Source: Ostrinia nubilalis (lineage: Eukaryota > Arthropoda > Insecta > Lepidoptera > Crambidae). From it: a stretch of 64,000 nucleotides of DNA. Location: positions 4,030,001 through 4,094,000 of the forward strand of contig NC_087104.1 in NCBI RefSeq assembly GCF_963855985.1. The letters are read 5' to 3'. Shown one piece after another: positions 50,201 through 59,788 of this stretch. The notes below the pieces were generated by a model, which searched no databases, was not told the origin of the DNA, and saw only the letters and a list, made by a program, of their open reading frames with translations. Within the stretch, counting starts at the first letter, position 1. Each line of letters opens with the position of its first letter. The position numbers were made by a program, and so were the translations under genes.

Positions 50201-51249
50201 GCGGTGTAATGCACCGAGGATGGAAAGCTCTTTACCTCACCAATAAATATTTTGTCTGTACTGACTACTGAGGCGAATAAAATTGCAGTGGGACACACTG
50301 CAAGGCATGTTTCCAGCTTACCTACACTATAAGAGTATACCTAACTCTTTCAGAAAAGTAGCAGCAGTATCAGGCGACGCGCGCCGAGCGTTGGCCCTAT
50401 GCGGGCGCGCACTAGAGCTGGCCGGGTCCAGCACCGCAGGCCTAGCTCAAGTACAGCGAGCTTTAGAAGAGGCCGCGTCGGGCGCCGCCGTTCGCGCCGT
50501 CCGCAACTGCTGTCCCGCCGAGCGGCTTATGCTGCGAGCTGTCGCCGCAGAGGTGAGTTTGGAAATCGTTTTTTTTCTTTATGGCTCTGCTTGCCACAAT
50601 AGAAAGGTGTCGGTGTCAAAACTGCAATAAGGTGTTTAGTAACTCTAGTAAATTGCAGGGCCGTCTTTAACCTACTTAGGGCCCTGGGCACATAAGGATC
50701 AAGGGAAGGCCTTCTCATCTGGAGAAAGATCTTTTATGAGAACAGACGAGGCCTCCTCGATCGCGGGGCCCTGGGCACGTGCCCAGTGGGAAAGAGGAGG
50801 CTGGTAAATTGACATATTTTATAGGCAATTTACCTATGTCATCACCATTTTGTAAATTCAAGTTCGCGAACTAGTGACGTCATAACACTGCCATACAATA
50901 TCTATGGGATGTTGGATACGTTTTGACCATGATCATGGTTCAAAATTGGCAATATTTTACGTTTTATTTATTTATTTAATTTATTTCACAGGTGGAGCGC
51001 ACAGGCACAGACGAGACGACGCTCTCCCGCGCGCTCAGCACAGCTGCCGCCATCGTAGCGCTCGACGGCCGCCCCTACCGCTCCGCCAAAGCCATTCGGG
51101 CGCCTACGCCGGCCCAAGCGCACGCTATATGCGCGCGGCTCTCTGCTGCCAAGTTACTGCTATTGGAACCTAAGCCATCAGAACCGAGGCTACTTTTAAA
51201 CGTCAGCCCAGATGATGTGCATTACGCTACTAGACAAATCACTGTATAG
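47251..51249 (+). CDS. ORC1: Origin recognition complex subunit 1, 9 exons
   Basis: Exons: 47251-47348, 47452-47692, 47773-48838, 48987-49083, 49194-49366, 49472-49569, 49787-50049, 50354-50552 and 50992-51249. All introns are GT-AG and the phases close to 830 aa (human ORC1 861). The N-terminus (about residues 30-170) is a BAH domain that reads nucleosomes. A long basic, disordered linker follows, full of TP/SP sites, with a threefold repeat near residues 340-408 (cores [24 protein letters not shown]). The C-terminal half is the AAA+ ATPase: Walker A GVPGTGKT (507-514) and Walker B LLVDE (D590, E591), then [16 protein letters not shown] and the SGDARRAL sensor region. The last part is a winged-helix domain. 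ORC1 powers ATP-dependent origin binding and MCM loading. It is divergent from AATF and convergent with BBS2. A hAT-like MITE sits in intron 8. Confidence 0.96.
50656..50803. mobile_element. hAT-like MITE in ORC1 intron 8
   Basis: 148 bp beginning cagggccgtctttaac and flanked by an exact 8-bp duplication gtaaattg (50648-50655 and 50804-50811). An 8-bp duplication is the hAT hallmark. Terminal inverted repeats are imperfect (cagggccgtc against cagcctcctc). The block ggccctgggcac occurs twice inside. Confidence 0.65.
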
Positions 51250-51345
51250 TTTAATTAATTGCGAAAATCTGTTCCCTTACAAATCAGCACACAATTATGC
51301 CACGTATTTTTGAAGAAATCAATAACTAAAAAGGATAAGAATTAA

Positions 51346-51351
51346 AATAAA
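51346..51351 (+). promoter_or_regulatory. ORC1 poly(A) signal
   Basis: AATAAA about 97 bp after the ORC1 stop codon, before the jockey insertion point. The retroelement therefore probably lies outside the ORC1 transcript if this signal is used. Confidence 0.55.
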
Positions 51352-51417
51352 AACTTGAGAGTGTCGTTAATCTATTTATTCAATATGAACTTATACAGTG
51401 ATGTTGATCTCAAATAA

Positions 51418-54122
51418 TTTTTTTTTTTTTTTTTGAAGGGACGCGCACTGGTAGCTTGAGGAGCTTTTCCAGCTTCACCGGGCAGAGTGGCGAGTACAGA
51501 AGGTACTCTAGCCGTTTGGCGATCGTCGGTGCGCGTGCCGACGAGGCCGAGTGTGGGCTTCGCGAAGCGAAGCCCAGGCTCGTCCGCGTCGGTCGCAGAC
51601 CGACGTTCGCGATCGGGCCGTATCGAGCGCATAAGGCGCCCGATCAGTGGCGAACCCAACTAGAGGGTTGCCCACCGCGGTGTTGGACCAAAGTCCAGCC
51701 TACGGCGGGCTCACTCTAGTGGGCCCGATCGAGGGGACTACGGACGCGGCCTGAGGGCGCCACGGTAGGCTCGGACCTCGGCTCAGGCCGTGTCCGGGGG
51801 ACGGATAGGGGAGAACCGGCCCGGTACATGTCTGTACCGTCCGAAATGGAAAGCAGGGCCTCGTACTCGCCGGCGAGTACGGTGTAACGAGCTACTGTGT
51901 TGTGGAGTAGTTGGCGTGCTTAAGGCAGTGATGTCTGTGTTCAGAAATTCGGTAATAGGATCGTCCGGGTCGTCTAGGACATGCCTAGGTCGTCGGTATT
52001 GGGCAGCGACATCTTTCTGGGGTGTATACGTGGCGGCGCTAACGATAAGAGGGTTCTTGTGGTTGATCGCTTTATCAAAGTAGCGGCGAGAGGCTTCTTT
52101 CATAAAGTGATCAATCGATGGGATCTCGAAATCTCTATGGAGATTCGTATTACGCACGAACCACGGGGCATCCGCGGCTCGGCGTAAGAATTTGTTTTGG
52201 AGGGTCTGGAATTTCTTAAGGTCTGTGCAGGAAGTGTGAGCAAACACCGGACTGGCGTAAGTCAACACTGGACGGATGCAGGTTTTGTAAATTGTCAACT
52301 TATTTCTAAGTGACAATTTACTTTTCCTTCCAACTAGGTGGTAGAGTCGGTGGATGTAGTGGTTCGCACGGCTCAAGACGCGTCTGAGGTGCGGAGCGAA
52401 CGATAATCTCTGGTCGAGAGTGACACCTAAATACTTGGCCTCACTTTTCCAAGGAATAGTTTGGTCATAAGGTGAGATGGGTGGGGACATTAGGACGAGT
52501 GCGAACCGGAGGACGTTTCGCAGACAAAGCCCTAGAAAAGTACACTGCTGCACTTTTTTCGGGATTTACCTCGATACGCCACTTCCTGAACCATTCGCCT
52601 AATTGTGTGACTGCGCGTTGGAGCGCCAAGATGACGTAATTCCGATTACGTCCGGACTTGTAGAGTGCGGTGTCGTCCGCAAAGAGGGCTAAATCCGTAT
52701 TCGGATATTTGGGGATGTCATTGACGTACAATGAAAAGAGGATGGGCGAGAGCACGGAGCCCTGGGGGACTCCGGCTCTTATGGGGCGGGGGGAGGAGAG
52801 GGAGCCATCTACTCGGTAACGAAAGGTGCGATTCGATAAAAAGTCACGTAAGATGTGCACGAGACTGTCCGGCACACCGAGTTCGTAAAGCTTGTAAATC
52901 AAGCCATTGTGCCAGACTTTATCGAATGCCTTCGCTACGTCGAAGAATAGCACTCCTGTCCCTACGGGTGGCTTAGCAGTGAGGCCGCTAAGTATGTGCT
53001 CCGTTAAGCGGTGCACCTGTTGTACGCAGGAATGTGAGGCGCGGAAGCCAAACTGTTCGTTTATTAAGAGATTATTAGAAAAAACATAATCTCTTAATCG
53101 AGAGACAATTATACGTTCGTATAACTTACCCATGGTCTTTAAGAGACTGATGGGTCTGTAGCTTGTGGGGTCAGCCAGTTTCTTACCGGGCTTCGGGATG
53201 CCAATGACTTCTGCCTCTTTCCACGCGTCGGGAAAGATGCAGTGAGACATAGCCGCGTTGAAAATAGCAACCAAGAGGTATACTAGGGGGGCGGGCAGGG
53301 CGCGTAAGACTCTATTAGAGATACGGTCCGGGCCGGGGGCTTTGTTGGGACGGAAACCTTTGATTATCGTTCGCACCTCGTCGACGTTGGTCGGGTCTAG
53401 GGTTGTGGTCGGAGGGAGGGCGGCTCTACGTTCGACTTCGCTGTCCACCATGCGGAGGTGAGCAGAGTCTACTGGGAGGGTACTGGGGGAGCACTGTGCT
53501 TCTAGACTGTCGGCTAGACATTCGGCTTTGGCGTCGTCGTCAAACGCAAGCGTTTGATCGGGACGTAAAAGCGGTGGCGTGGACGCTACGGTGTCAGACT
53601 TAAAGGCTCTCGTCAACTTCCAATAGGCTTGGTGAGATGGCGAGATTTCTTTAAGTAGATCATCCCACTGATTGTTACGGAGTTCCGCGATACGAGCCTT
53701 GACAGCGCGCTGTAAGGAACGTAGGCGGACTCTGTTTTCCTCGGTTGGATAAGCGTCATAATCGCGAGTGGCTGCGTTCTTTGCCCTCAATAGTTCTCGC
53801 GCGTCGTCCGGCAACCTGAGACGGTGGTTAGCCATCGCAGGCACTTGCCTAGACGAGTCGCCGATGGCGACCGAGATGTGACTAGTGAGCGCATCGATCG
53901 CGTGAATAGTTTCGTGAGGCGAAACTATATCGTCGGGGATTGAGGACAGTTGTGGGCTCTGACAGTTCCCAAGTTTTACCTTGAGTTTGTCCCAGTCCAC
54001 AATTGTCTTCATAGTGGGTGTAGACTCAGGAGAGCCTAGTTGTAGTACGACCGGGCGATGGTCAGAAGTGAGCGCGTGCATGGTTTCTATAGAGTGTAGG
54101 CGGAGGCCTATATTCTTTAGAA
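51418..54122 (-). mobile_element. Jockey-like non-LTR retrotransposon, 5'-truncated, with 14-bp target duplication
   Basis: The element reads 5' to 3' on the minus strand and ends in a 17-nt poly(A) (t-run 51418-51434). An exact 14-bp duplication, ttgatctcaaataa, flanks it (51404-51417 and 54123-54136). It is GC-rich compared with its surroundings. It starts inside the endonuclease domain (motif SDHRPVV near the start), so most of the 5' half is missing. It sits between the convergent genes ORC1 and BBS2, which would otherwise be about 0.4 kb apart. Confidence 0.93.
51783..54122 (-). pseudogene. Broken jockey-type endonuclease/reverse transcriptase ORF
   Basis: The main frame (54122 to about 52465) carries the end of the AP-endonuclease domain. 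It then has a complete reverse transcriptase core: KAPGPDRI, SYRPISLL, FDVAKAFDKVW, AGVPQGSVLSP and the catalytic LALFADDTALY. A one- or two-base indel near 52465-52475 shifts the frame. The rest continues in another frame (52553-51783) with KYLGVTLD and the C-terminal thumb-like region. The frameshift plus the 5' truncation make it dead. Confidence 0.88.
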
Positions 54123-54339
54123 TTGATCTCAAATAAGTAAACGAGCGGATTTTTGTAAATGATATTACTGTTGACTGAATTTTTTTAGGTCTAAGTACAA
54201 TAAAATTTCATTTTTTTTTAAGTTAGCATGAATTAATGATAAATATTTTTATGGAATAAAACAGGTTTTTGTTACATAAATGAACAACCGTAATATTTCA
54301 TTATTAACACATCCTTACCCATTTACAGTTGACTCTAAT

Positions 54340-57300
54340 TTATGAGTCGCCAACTTGAAGAATTTTAATTAGCGCTTCCACATTGTCTTCTCTAACTGCC
54401 TTTCTGCTTGCAGCTACTACTGCTTTGCTGTATTTTCCAACTAAAACCAATGTAAAGCTTATTAAGAACAGAGAAGAACCCCAAAACCTAATAATACGTA
54501 TTTTAGATGAAATGAAATACCCACCACGTAATCTTGAGGCTTGCTGCAAGATTGTATGCAAGTTTTTGAGAGAAGTGACTGCCTGTTCTTGCGTCGATCG
54601 TCGTACATGACACCCAGAAAGTAGCTCTTCATTCAGCATTATTACTTCTTTATATCGATTCAGCATTTCTTTTCTGAAATAAAACCATAATAGGTATAAT
54701 ATCAATTAAAAAGCTACACAATAAAATATTCTCGACTTGGGCATCTTTCTCCCATGGAATAAATTCGCCTGTTTTCTTGAGGAGAGTCATCTGTTAAATT
54801 ATCTTACAAGTCAAAAGCAGCAGCATCCTGAGCAGCAGGAAGTAATGCCGTTATTAGCTGCGCCCGTTCTGCCGTTTCAGCTGCTAAACGAGATCGCATT
54901 TCACCAACTTGAGCAGCTATCTCCATCTCCTGACGCAGTTTCTTTTCGGCTTCAGGAAATTGTGCTGTAGACTGTTTATAAAAATACTTTGTACAAAAAT
55001 AAAGTTTAAAAAGTTTTAAAATAATTTTGAAATTGCTTTGGCGGCAGAATTAAAAAAATCTCATCTAATTTAAAGTCGAAAAATATTGAGCAAGTCATAA
55101 AACCGGTAACTAATATTAACTGCACTACCCTAGTAGGCAGGGCCTGGGTGAATTTAATCTGTGGCTGATGGCGCGTCACAAAAAAAATTCTACATTCTCT
55201 ATGGTTTGCCGGCCGGGCGGCGTGTACTCATCGAACGTCAAACTGCATTTCTAATTTATTTTTCCGGAAAATGGTTGAAAATAACGAAGTTGAACTCTCC
55301 GAAGCAGAGGCAGAACAGTACGATCGTCAAATTCGACTATGGGGCCTAGAATCCCAAAAAAGGCTACGTGCCTCAAAAGTGTTGATCATCGGTTTGTCGG
55401 GTCTTGGTGCTGAAATAGCAAAAAACATTATTCTGTCTGGCGTGAAGAGCGTTTGTTTACTGGACAATGAAAAGCTGAAAGAAATAGATTTGTATTCTCA
55501 GTTTTTGGCACCTCCGGATAAGGTGGGTGAAAACAAGGCAGAAGCTTCGTTACAACGAGCACGGGCATTGAACCCCATGGTAGATGTCACCTCCGAAACT
55601 AAAGCCGTTGATGATTTGCCTGATGAATATTTCACCACATTTGATATAGTATGCGCTACTGGATTGAAGCAGGAACAGTTGGAACGTATAAACAACGCTT
55701 GTCGCGACAGTAATAAGAAGTTCCTCTGCGGTGATGTTTGGGGTATGTACGGTTACATGTTCGCCGATCTGGTTGATCACGAGTATTCTGAAGAAATAGT
55801 ACAACACAAAGCTGTTAAACGTGGACCTGATGACAGTGAAAAAAGTGCGCGTGAGACCGTCAGTATTACAGTGAAACGTCGAGCGATTTATGTACCCCTG
55901 CAAAACGCGCTTTCAGCAGACTGGTCAAAGCCAGAATTGCGCTCGCGGCTACGTCGTGGAGATCCCTCATACTTCGTCCTCAAGATCCTTCTACGCTTCC
56001 GGGATGAATACAACCGTAACCCTGATCCAGCTAAGAGAAAAGCAGATACCGAGATTCTTTTGAAAATGAGAAATGAATTGGTGAAGGAGTTAAATCTCCC
56101 TGTTGGGTTTGTAAGTGATGCTCTCCTGGCAGATGTGTTTGGTATTGTGGCCGGTGCAGCTGCCGTTGTAGGGGGTGTGATAGGCCAGGAGGTCGTGAAA
56201 GCTGTGAGCCAACGAGAGCCCCCTCATAACAACATGTTCTTTTTTAACCCAGTCAAATGTGTTGGCTTTGTAGAACTTTATGGTCAGTGAGACTTGATTT
56301 GTCTAGTGTGTAAGCTGAAGCAAGATTATAATTACCTAAGTACACAAACCTACTTTTATTTCTACACCTCATTGAGTACCTGCAAATCCGATAGATTCAA
56401 GTAGACAGCCAGGCTTTGTATCAGGTCTCCAGCCAGTCTTATATCTGGTGTGCTGATCTTCACTTGTCCATCAGCTGCAAAGTCCATATCCAGTTGTGAC
56501 TGGCTTCTCAAGCAGAAAAGGCTTAGATGAAGCTCTTTTGTATCTTCAGATTCTAAAGTTACATCTTGTTCTAATAAGAAATTTTGATTGATCCAAATGC
56601 AGATTCTTTGTACTCTCTCAGTAATTCGAAAAGTGACATAGCTGTCTTTACAAGTAGTTGTACCAGGTACTGCAACAGTGTACATAGAGAACCTGGGGAG
56701 TTGCTTGGTCAACTCAAAAATGTGAAATTGCTCACTATCTGGATAGCCAACTAGAGCCTGGAATAAGAGAAAAGAATTGAAACATACATATAGACCAACA
56801 CTAGTCATGCAATGTCAAAAAAGTTTAAGCAATTTCACCATAACTTAAAACGAACAAAAAACATAGTGGTGGTGATATTTGACTACCTTTATGTGTACAT
56901 CGACGGGTACATCTCTAGGCGGTTTCAGCGGCATCTGCAGCATCGATCTCAGCTGAGACGCTGGTGGGTGCCGCGCCAAGGTTTCGCCTGTCTCGAATAT
57001 ACCCTCAGCGAGAACCAAGGCCGCCCGCACTATGGTCTCATTGTTGGTCGATATTACGAGGTCTAAACAGCGCTGTAGATGAAAATAAGTTTTAGCGCTA
57101 AATTCCTACTTTACTAACAACGACAACAAACAAAAAAAATACGATTCATGCGCGTTCTGTGTGATAAACTTGCCTCCTCCGGCGAAGCAGAAACCGCAAC
57201 TTGTAAGCGAGTGTTCGTAGGCATTGCAGTCGATCCTCGCTCAGGAGTTTCTAGGCTCATTGAGCCTGTCGCTGCGTTTGCTTCGTAGTGCCGAAGCTCC

Positions 57301-59273
57301 ACCAATAGAGCTTGTTTTTTATTAAATAACTCTGTTATAGCCAACCGGTCCTCTTCGGATGGCAGCTTCTTTGAAGTCGCGTTGAAGCCCGTGTTTTCTT
57401 GGTATGGTGGGTAACCCATAACTACGAGTAAGAATATAAGTAGGTAATGTGTGTGATTATTTATTACTAAACAATGTTGCTGATTTTATGTTAGTAATGG
57501 TCCTTCGAGCCGGACCGAATAATAATCACATAATTCAAATTACAAAGTTACCTTCGCCTCTATCCGAAACGCATACCAAATCTGGAGCACCGACTGATCT
57601 ATAATCGGCTAAGAGCATAGCCGCGGCGCCTGCGCGCATTTGCACTCTTCTGAGGACGCGGCCCGTGGTGCCCTCCCGCCAGTCAACACGGCCGTTGCTC
57701 CAGCAGCAGGCCAGAGTGTCTCTTGACCATTGCAGGGCGACCGTGTTTTGTTTCGACTAGGTAATCATAACAAAGTTAAATCAAATCAAAATAATATTTG
57801 ATCCATTTATATCATTTGTACCTTTACTCTCCAGAGTCTAATGCCTTCTTCGTATATCCCGATGGTTCCATTAGCCAAGCCATACGCGAATCTAATTTCA
57901 GTGACTGGAGTCAAACAAAGGACTGGACCCGTTTCAGCTATTTCCATAATAAATTGGTTGTTCTTCAGCACTCTGATGTAAGAATCTTCACAACCTATGA
58001 GCAGCTATAAAAGAAAAAATTATGTTGACACATGGTTGACTGCACAACGTGCACATTTGGTTTAAAAGTATTTGGTTTATTCGTAACTTCGTACTCACCT
58101 CATTTTCGCCATCTTTATCAAAATCGAAAGTGATCATAGCGCACACCTTTCCACTGACAACATTCCAAAACAACTCAGTGCCTTGCCAGTTGAGCCCCTG
58201 CACAGAACTATTGCCCCCGACGATTGCTAACGGTTCGGTGTACTTCCCAAAACTACCCACAATAATCACATTAACGCCATCTGGAGAATCCCTGAAGAAA
58301 AGGTCTGTGTTGTCGTGGACATCGTAAGCTGTAATTCAAATAGAATCTCAAGAATTTCTCACAATAAAAAGAAAATGCAATCCGATCTCTTGTTGCAGGA
58401 GTCTGGTGATGAATGGAAAAGTTCTTGCCTAGAATCTGTGAAGGTGAGCCTATCAGCAACATGTCTCTCCCAGTGTCAGGACGCAGAGGCCCTGCAGCCA
58501 GTGCAATCACAGCCTGACTGAGGTTCAACTCTGAGACCTCACCGTGCGCCTGCGACCTCTGAGCGCGCCCGCTCACCACACCTCCGTGAGGGTGGTGGAT
58601 TATAATCTGGTAATAAAAAGGTTTATTAGGTACAAGCTTTAAACCCAGTCAGATATAAGGCCTGCTCGTCTGGTGTCGTCCATGATTCATTCTAATGCAA
58701 TTGACCATCCTCCTTCCTTACGGTATTAACTAGGTATTTCACAGGCGCGGATCCACCGTTGTGGGCACTGTGGGCATGCCCACAACCCTAATTTGCTTGT
58801 TTTATTTATAATCTATTGATAAGATCGATAGGCTGATGTAATATGGTGTGATAATGTAAAATGGTGTGTAATTTAGTTTGTAATCAATGTTATCATTTGA
58901 TGTAAAAAATATCAAATTAAAAAATTGTTCAAAACATAGTAAGTCCATGATTGTTCATGAGTGATTTCGTACTCCAATCCAACTCTCACTTTGCAAATTT
59001 TTGGTGGCTGTGCGCACAACCTTTTTTGAGGGCTGGATCCGCGCCTGGTATTTCAGAGGAGACGTTAGGCATTCTATTCTGATCTATTCTGCTGCATTAA
59101 AAAAATGTGATTCCTGGATATTATTAACTTGTTAAAATAGTTACTTTATCATATCCGGCGGATGCAGTCAAGCACGGATGAGTACCGTCAAACTTTGCTA
59201 TAACAACAATACCAGGCGTTACTTTGTGATTTAATTCCAATTTAAAAACAGGCTGGACTGTTGATAACTGCAT
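54340..59273 (-). CDS. BBS2: BBS2, BBSome subunit, 11 exons
   Basis: Exons (minus): 59273-59145, 58606-58429, 58328-58099, 58004-57822, 57756-57552, 57421-57174, 57072-56887, 56757-56380, 54971-54808, 54673-54525 and 54440-54340. The joined frame is 716 aa (human BBS2 721). Exons 1-5 form the N-terminal beta-propeller (KFDGTHPCL, LAIVGGNSSVQG, FDFDKDGENE, CWSNGRVDW). Next come a helical linker (LFNKKQALLVELRHYEANA), the GAE-like region (ALVLAEGIFETGE, PPRDVPVDVHIK), the platform (QLPRFSMYTV), and C-terminal helices ending LIKILQVGDS. The BBSome carries membrane cargo through cilia; in insects these are sensory neurons and sperm. Introns 2 and 6 use GC donors (G|GCAAGA, AG|GCAAGT). Intron 10 is 84 bp without stops. 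Intron 8 (56379-54972) contains AOS1 on the other strand. Confidence 0.95.
54441..54524 (-). other. BBS2 intron 10, stop-free and a multiple of three
   Basis: The donor G|GTGGGT and acceptor TTTTAG|TTGG restore the conserved RLRVGKYSKAV across the junction. The 84-nt intron has no in-frame stop. If retained it would add 28 residues including a hydrophobic run (SSLFLISFTLVLVG) to the BBS2 C-terminus. Homology says it is an intron; retention would be a regulated or erroneous form. Confidence 0.8.
55271..56290 (+). CDS. Aos1: AOS1/SAE1, SUMO-activating enzyme subunit 1, intronless, nested in BBS2
   Basis: A single 339-aa open frame (human SAE1 346). The ATG at 55271 gives MVENNEVELSEAEAEQYDRQ, matching the family N-terminus. 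YDRQIRLWGLESQKRL and the Rossmann motif LIIGLSGLGAEIAKN mark the E1-like adenylation fold. DIVCATGLKQEQLERIN and FLCGDVWGMYGYMFADL follow. The C-terminal block with VVGGVIGQEVVKAVS and NMFFFNP closes the pseudo-symmetric fold. As in all AOS1 proteins, the catalytic Cys domain is supplied by the partner UBA2. The heterodimer activates SUMO in the nucleus. The gene lies wholly in BBS2 intron 8, antisense; its stop is 89 bp from the next BBS2 exon. No introns and no inactivating changes were seen. Confidence 0.95.
   Translation: MVENNEVELSEAEAEQYDRQIRLWGLESQKRLRASKVLIIGLSGLGAEIAKNIILSGVKSVCLLDNEKLKEIDLYSQFLAPPDKVGENKAEASLQRARALNPMVDVTSETKAVDDLPDEYFTTFDIVCATGLKQEQLERINNACRDSNKKFLCGDVWGMYGYMFADLVDHEYSEEIVQHKAVKRGPDDSEKSARETVSITVKRRAIYVPLQNALSADWSKPELRSRLRRGDPSYFVLKILLRFRDEYNRNPDPAKRKADTEILLKMRNELVKELNLPVGFVSDALLADVFGIVAGAAAVVGGVIGQEVVKAVSQREPPHNNMFFFNPVKCVGFVELYGQ
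58742..59047. mobile_element. hAT-type MITE in BBS2 intron 1
   Basis: 306 bp with terminal inverted repeats caggcgcggatcca and tggatccgcgcctg. It is flanked by an exact 8-bp duplication gtatttca (58734-58741 and 59048-59055). Inside are gtgggcatgcccacaaccct and, near the other end, gtgcgcacaacctttt. Non-coding. The exact termini and duplication fix both its boundaries and the hAT superfamily. Confidence 0.88.
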
Positions 59274-59788
59274 CTTAATAAGTTAAGTTGCTTTTAATTC
59301 AAATGTTTTTATTTATTAAAGTTTTGTTAGGAATTTATCTCCATGGATACAAAGTCATGACCAAAAATCATATTAATTTGGCAGTATTCTTTCTTAACGC
59401 TAGAAACATTTGGAATTCGGGAATATTAAATGTTTCCAGAAGATCATGGTTAAAGTTAAAGAAAGATAATCACATTCACATGTGAAAAAAAATGTAACAT
59501 AATAACATTGGTAATAAATCGGATTTACTCATTCCAATATTATTTGGGTTTTTGAACGAAATTATTACTGTCACTGTCAAAATTTAGCTGTCATTGTCAT
59601 GCAAACAAATTTCTTTCAGAAAATTCAGAAATCGCTTTGATTCGGTCACTTTTCTACATTTTGTTTTAGATAACGCTGTGTATTTTGTGAGAAAACTGCG
59701 AAACAATTTAAGCTACAGAAAAAAGATTTCTACTATTGGTTGATTGTGATATGTGCATTGTATTCCTGCATTTTCTGCCAGTGGCCAA
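59274..59788. promoter_or_regulatory. Divergent intergenic region BBS2 / ABHD4/5-like
   Basis: 515 bp between the two start codons. It contains an X-box-like motif (59337-59350) near BBS2. No other gene. Transcription starts are not visible. Confidence 0.5.
59337..59350 (+). promoter_or_regulatory. X-box (RFX)-like motif upstream of BBS2
   Basis: ATCTCCATGGATAC fits the RFX X-box pattern RYYNYY-N2-RRNRAC at 11 of 12 defined positions. It lies 64-77 bp upstream of the BBS2 ATG, where ciliary-gene X-boxes normally occur. BBS genes are classic RFX targets in worms and flies. The one mismatch keeps this tentative. Confidence 0.45.

Noticed and set aside
50399..50602. Arginine-rich 67-aa frame
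   Set aside because: Alternate frame of GC-rich ORC1 exon 8; the ORC1 frame is supported by homology and phase.
54340..54705. Small membrane protein of 121 aa
   Set aside because: Homology shows this is the last two BBS2 exons plus an unspliced 84-bp intron that supplies the apparent membrane segment.
55161..55349. 62-aa frame overlapping the AOS1 start, possible upstream ORF
   Set aside because: It has no family similarity and lies in another frame; AOS1 begins at the ATG 55271 by homology.
57988..58269. 93-aa independent protein with Asp-rich loop
   Set aside because: This is BBS2 exon 3 running into intron 3; the FDFDKDGENE loop belongs to the BBS2 propeller.
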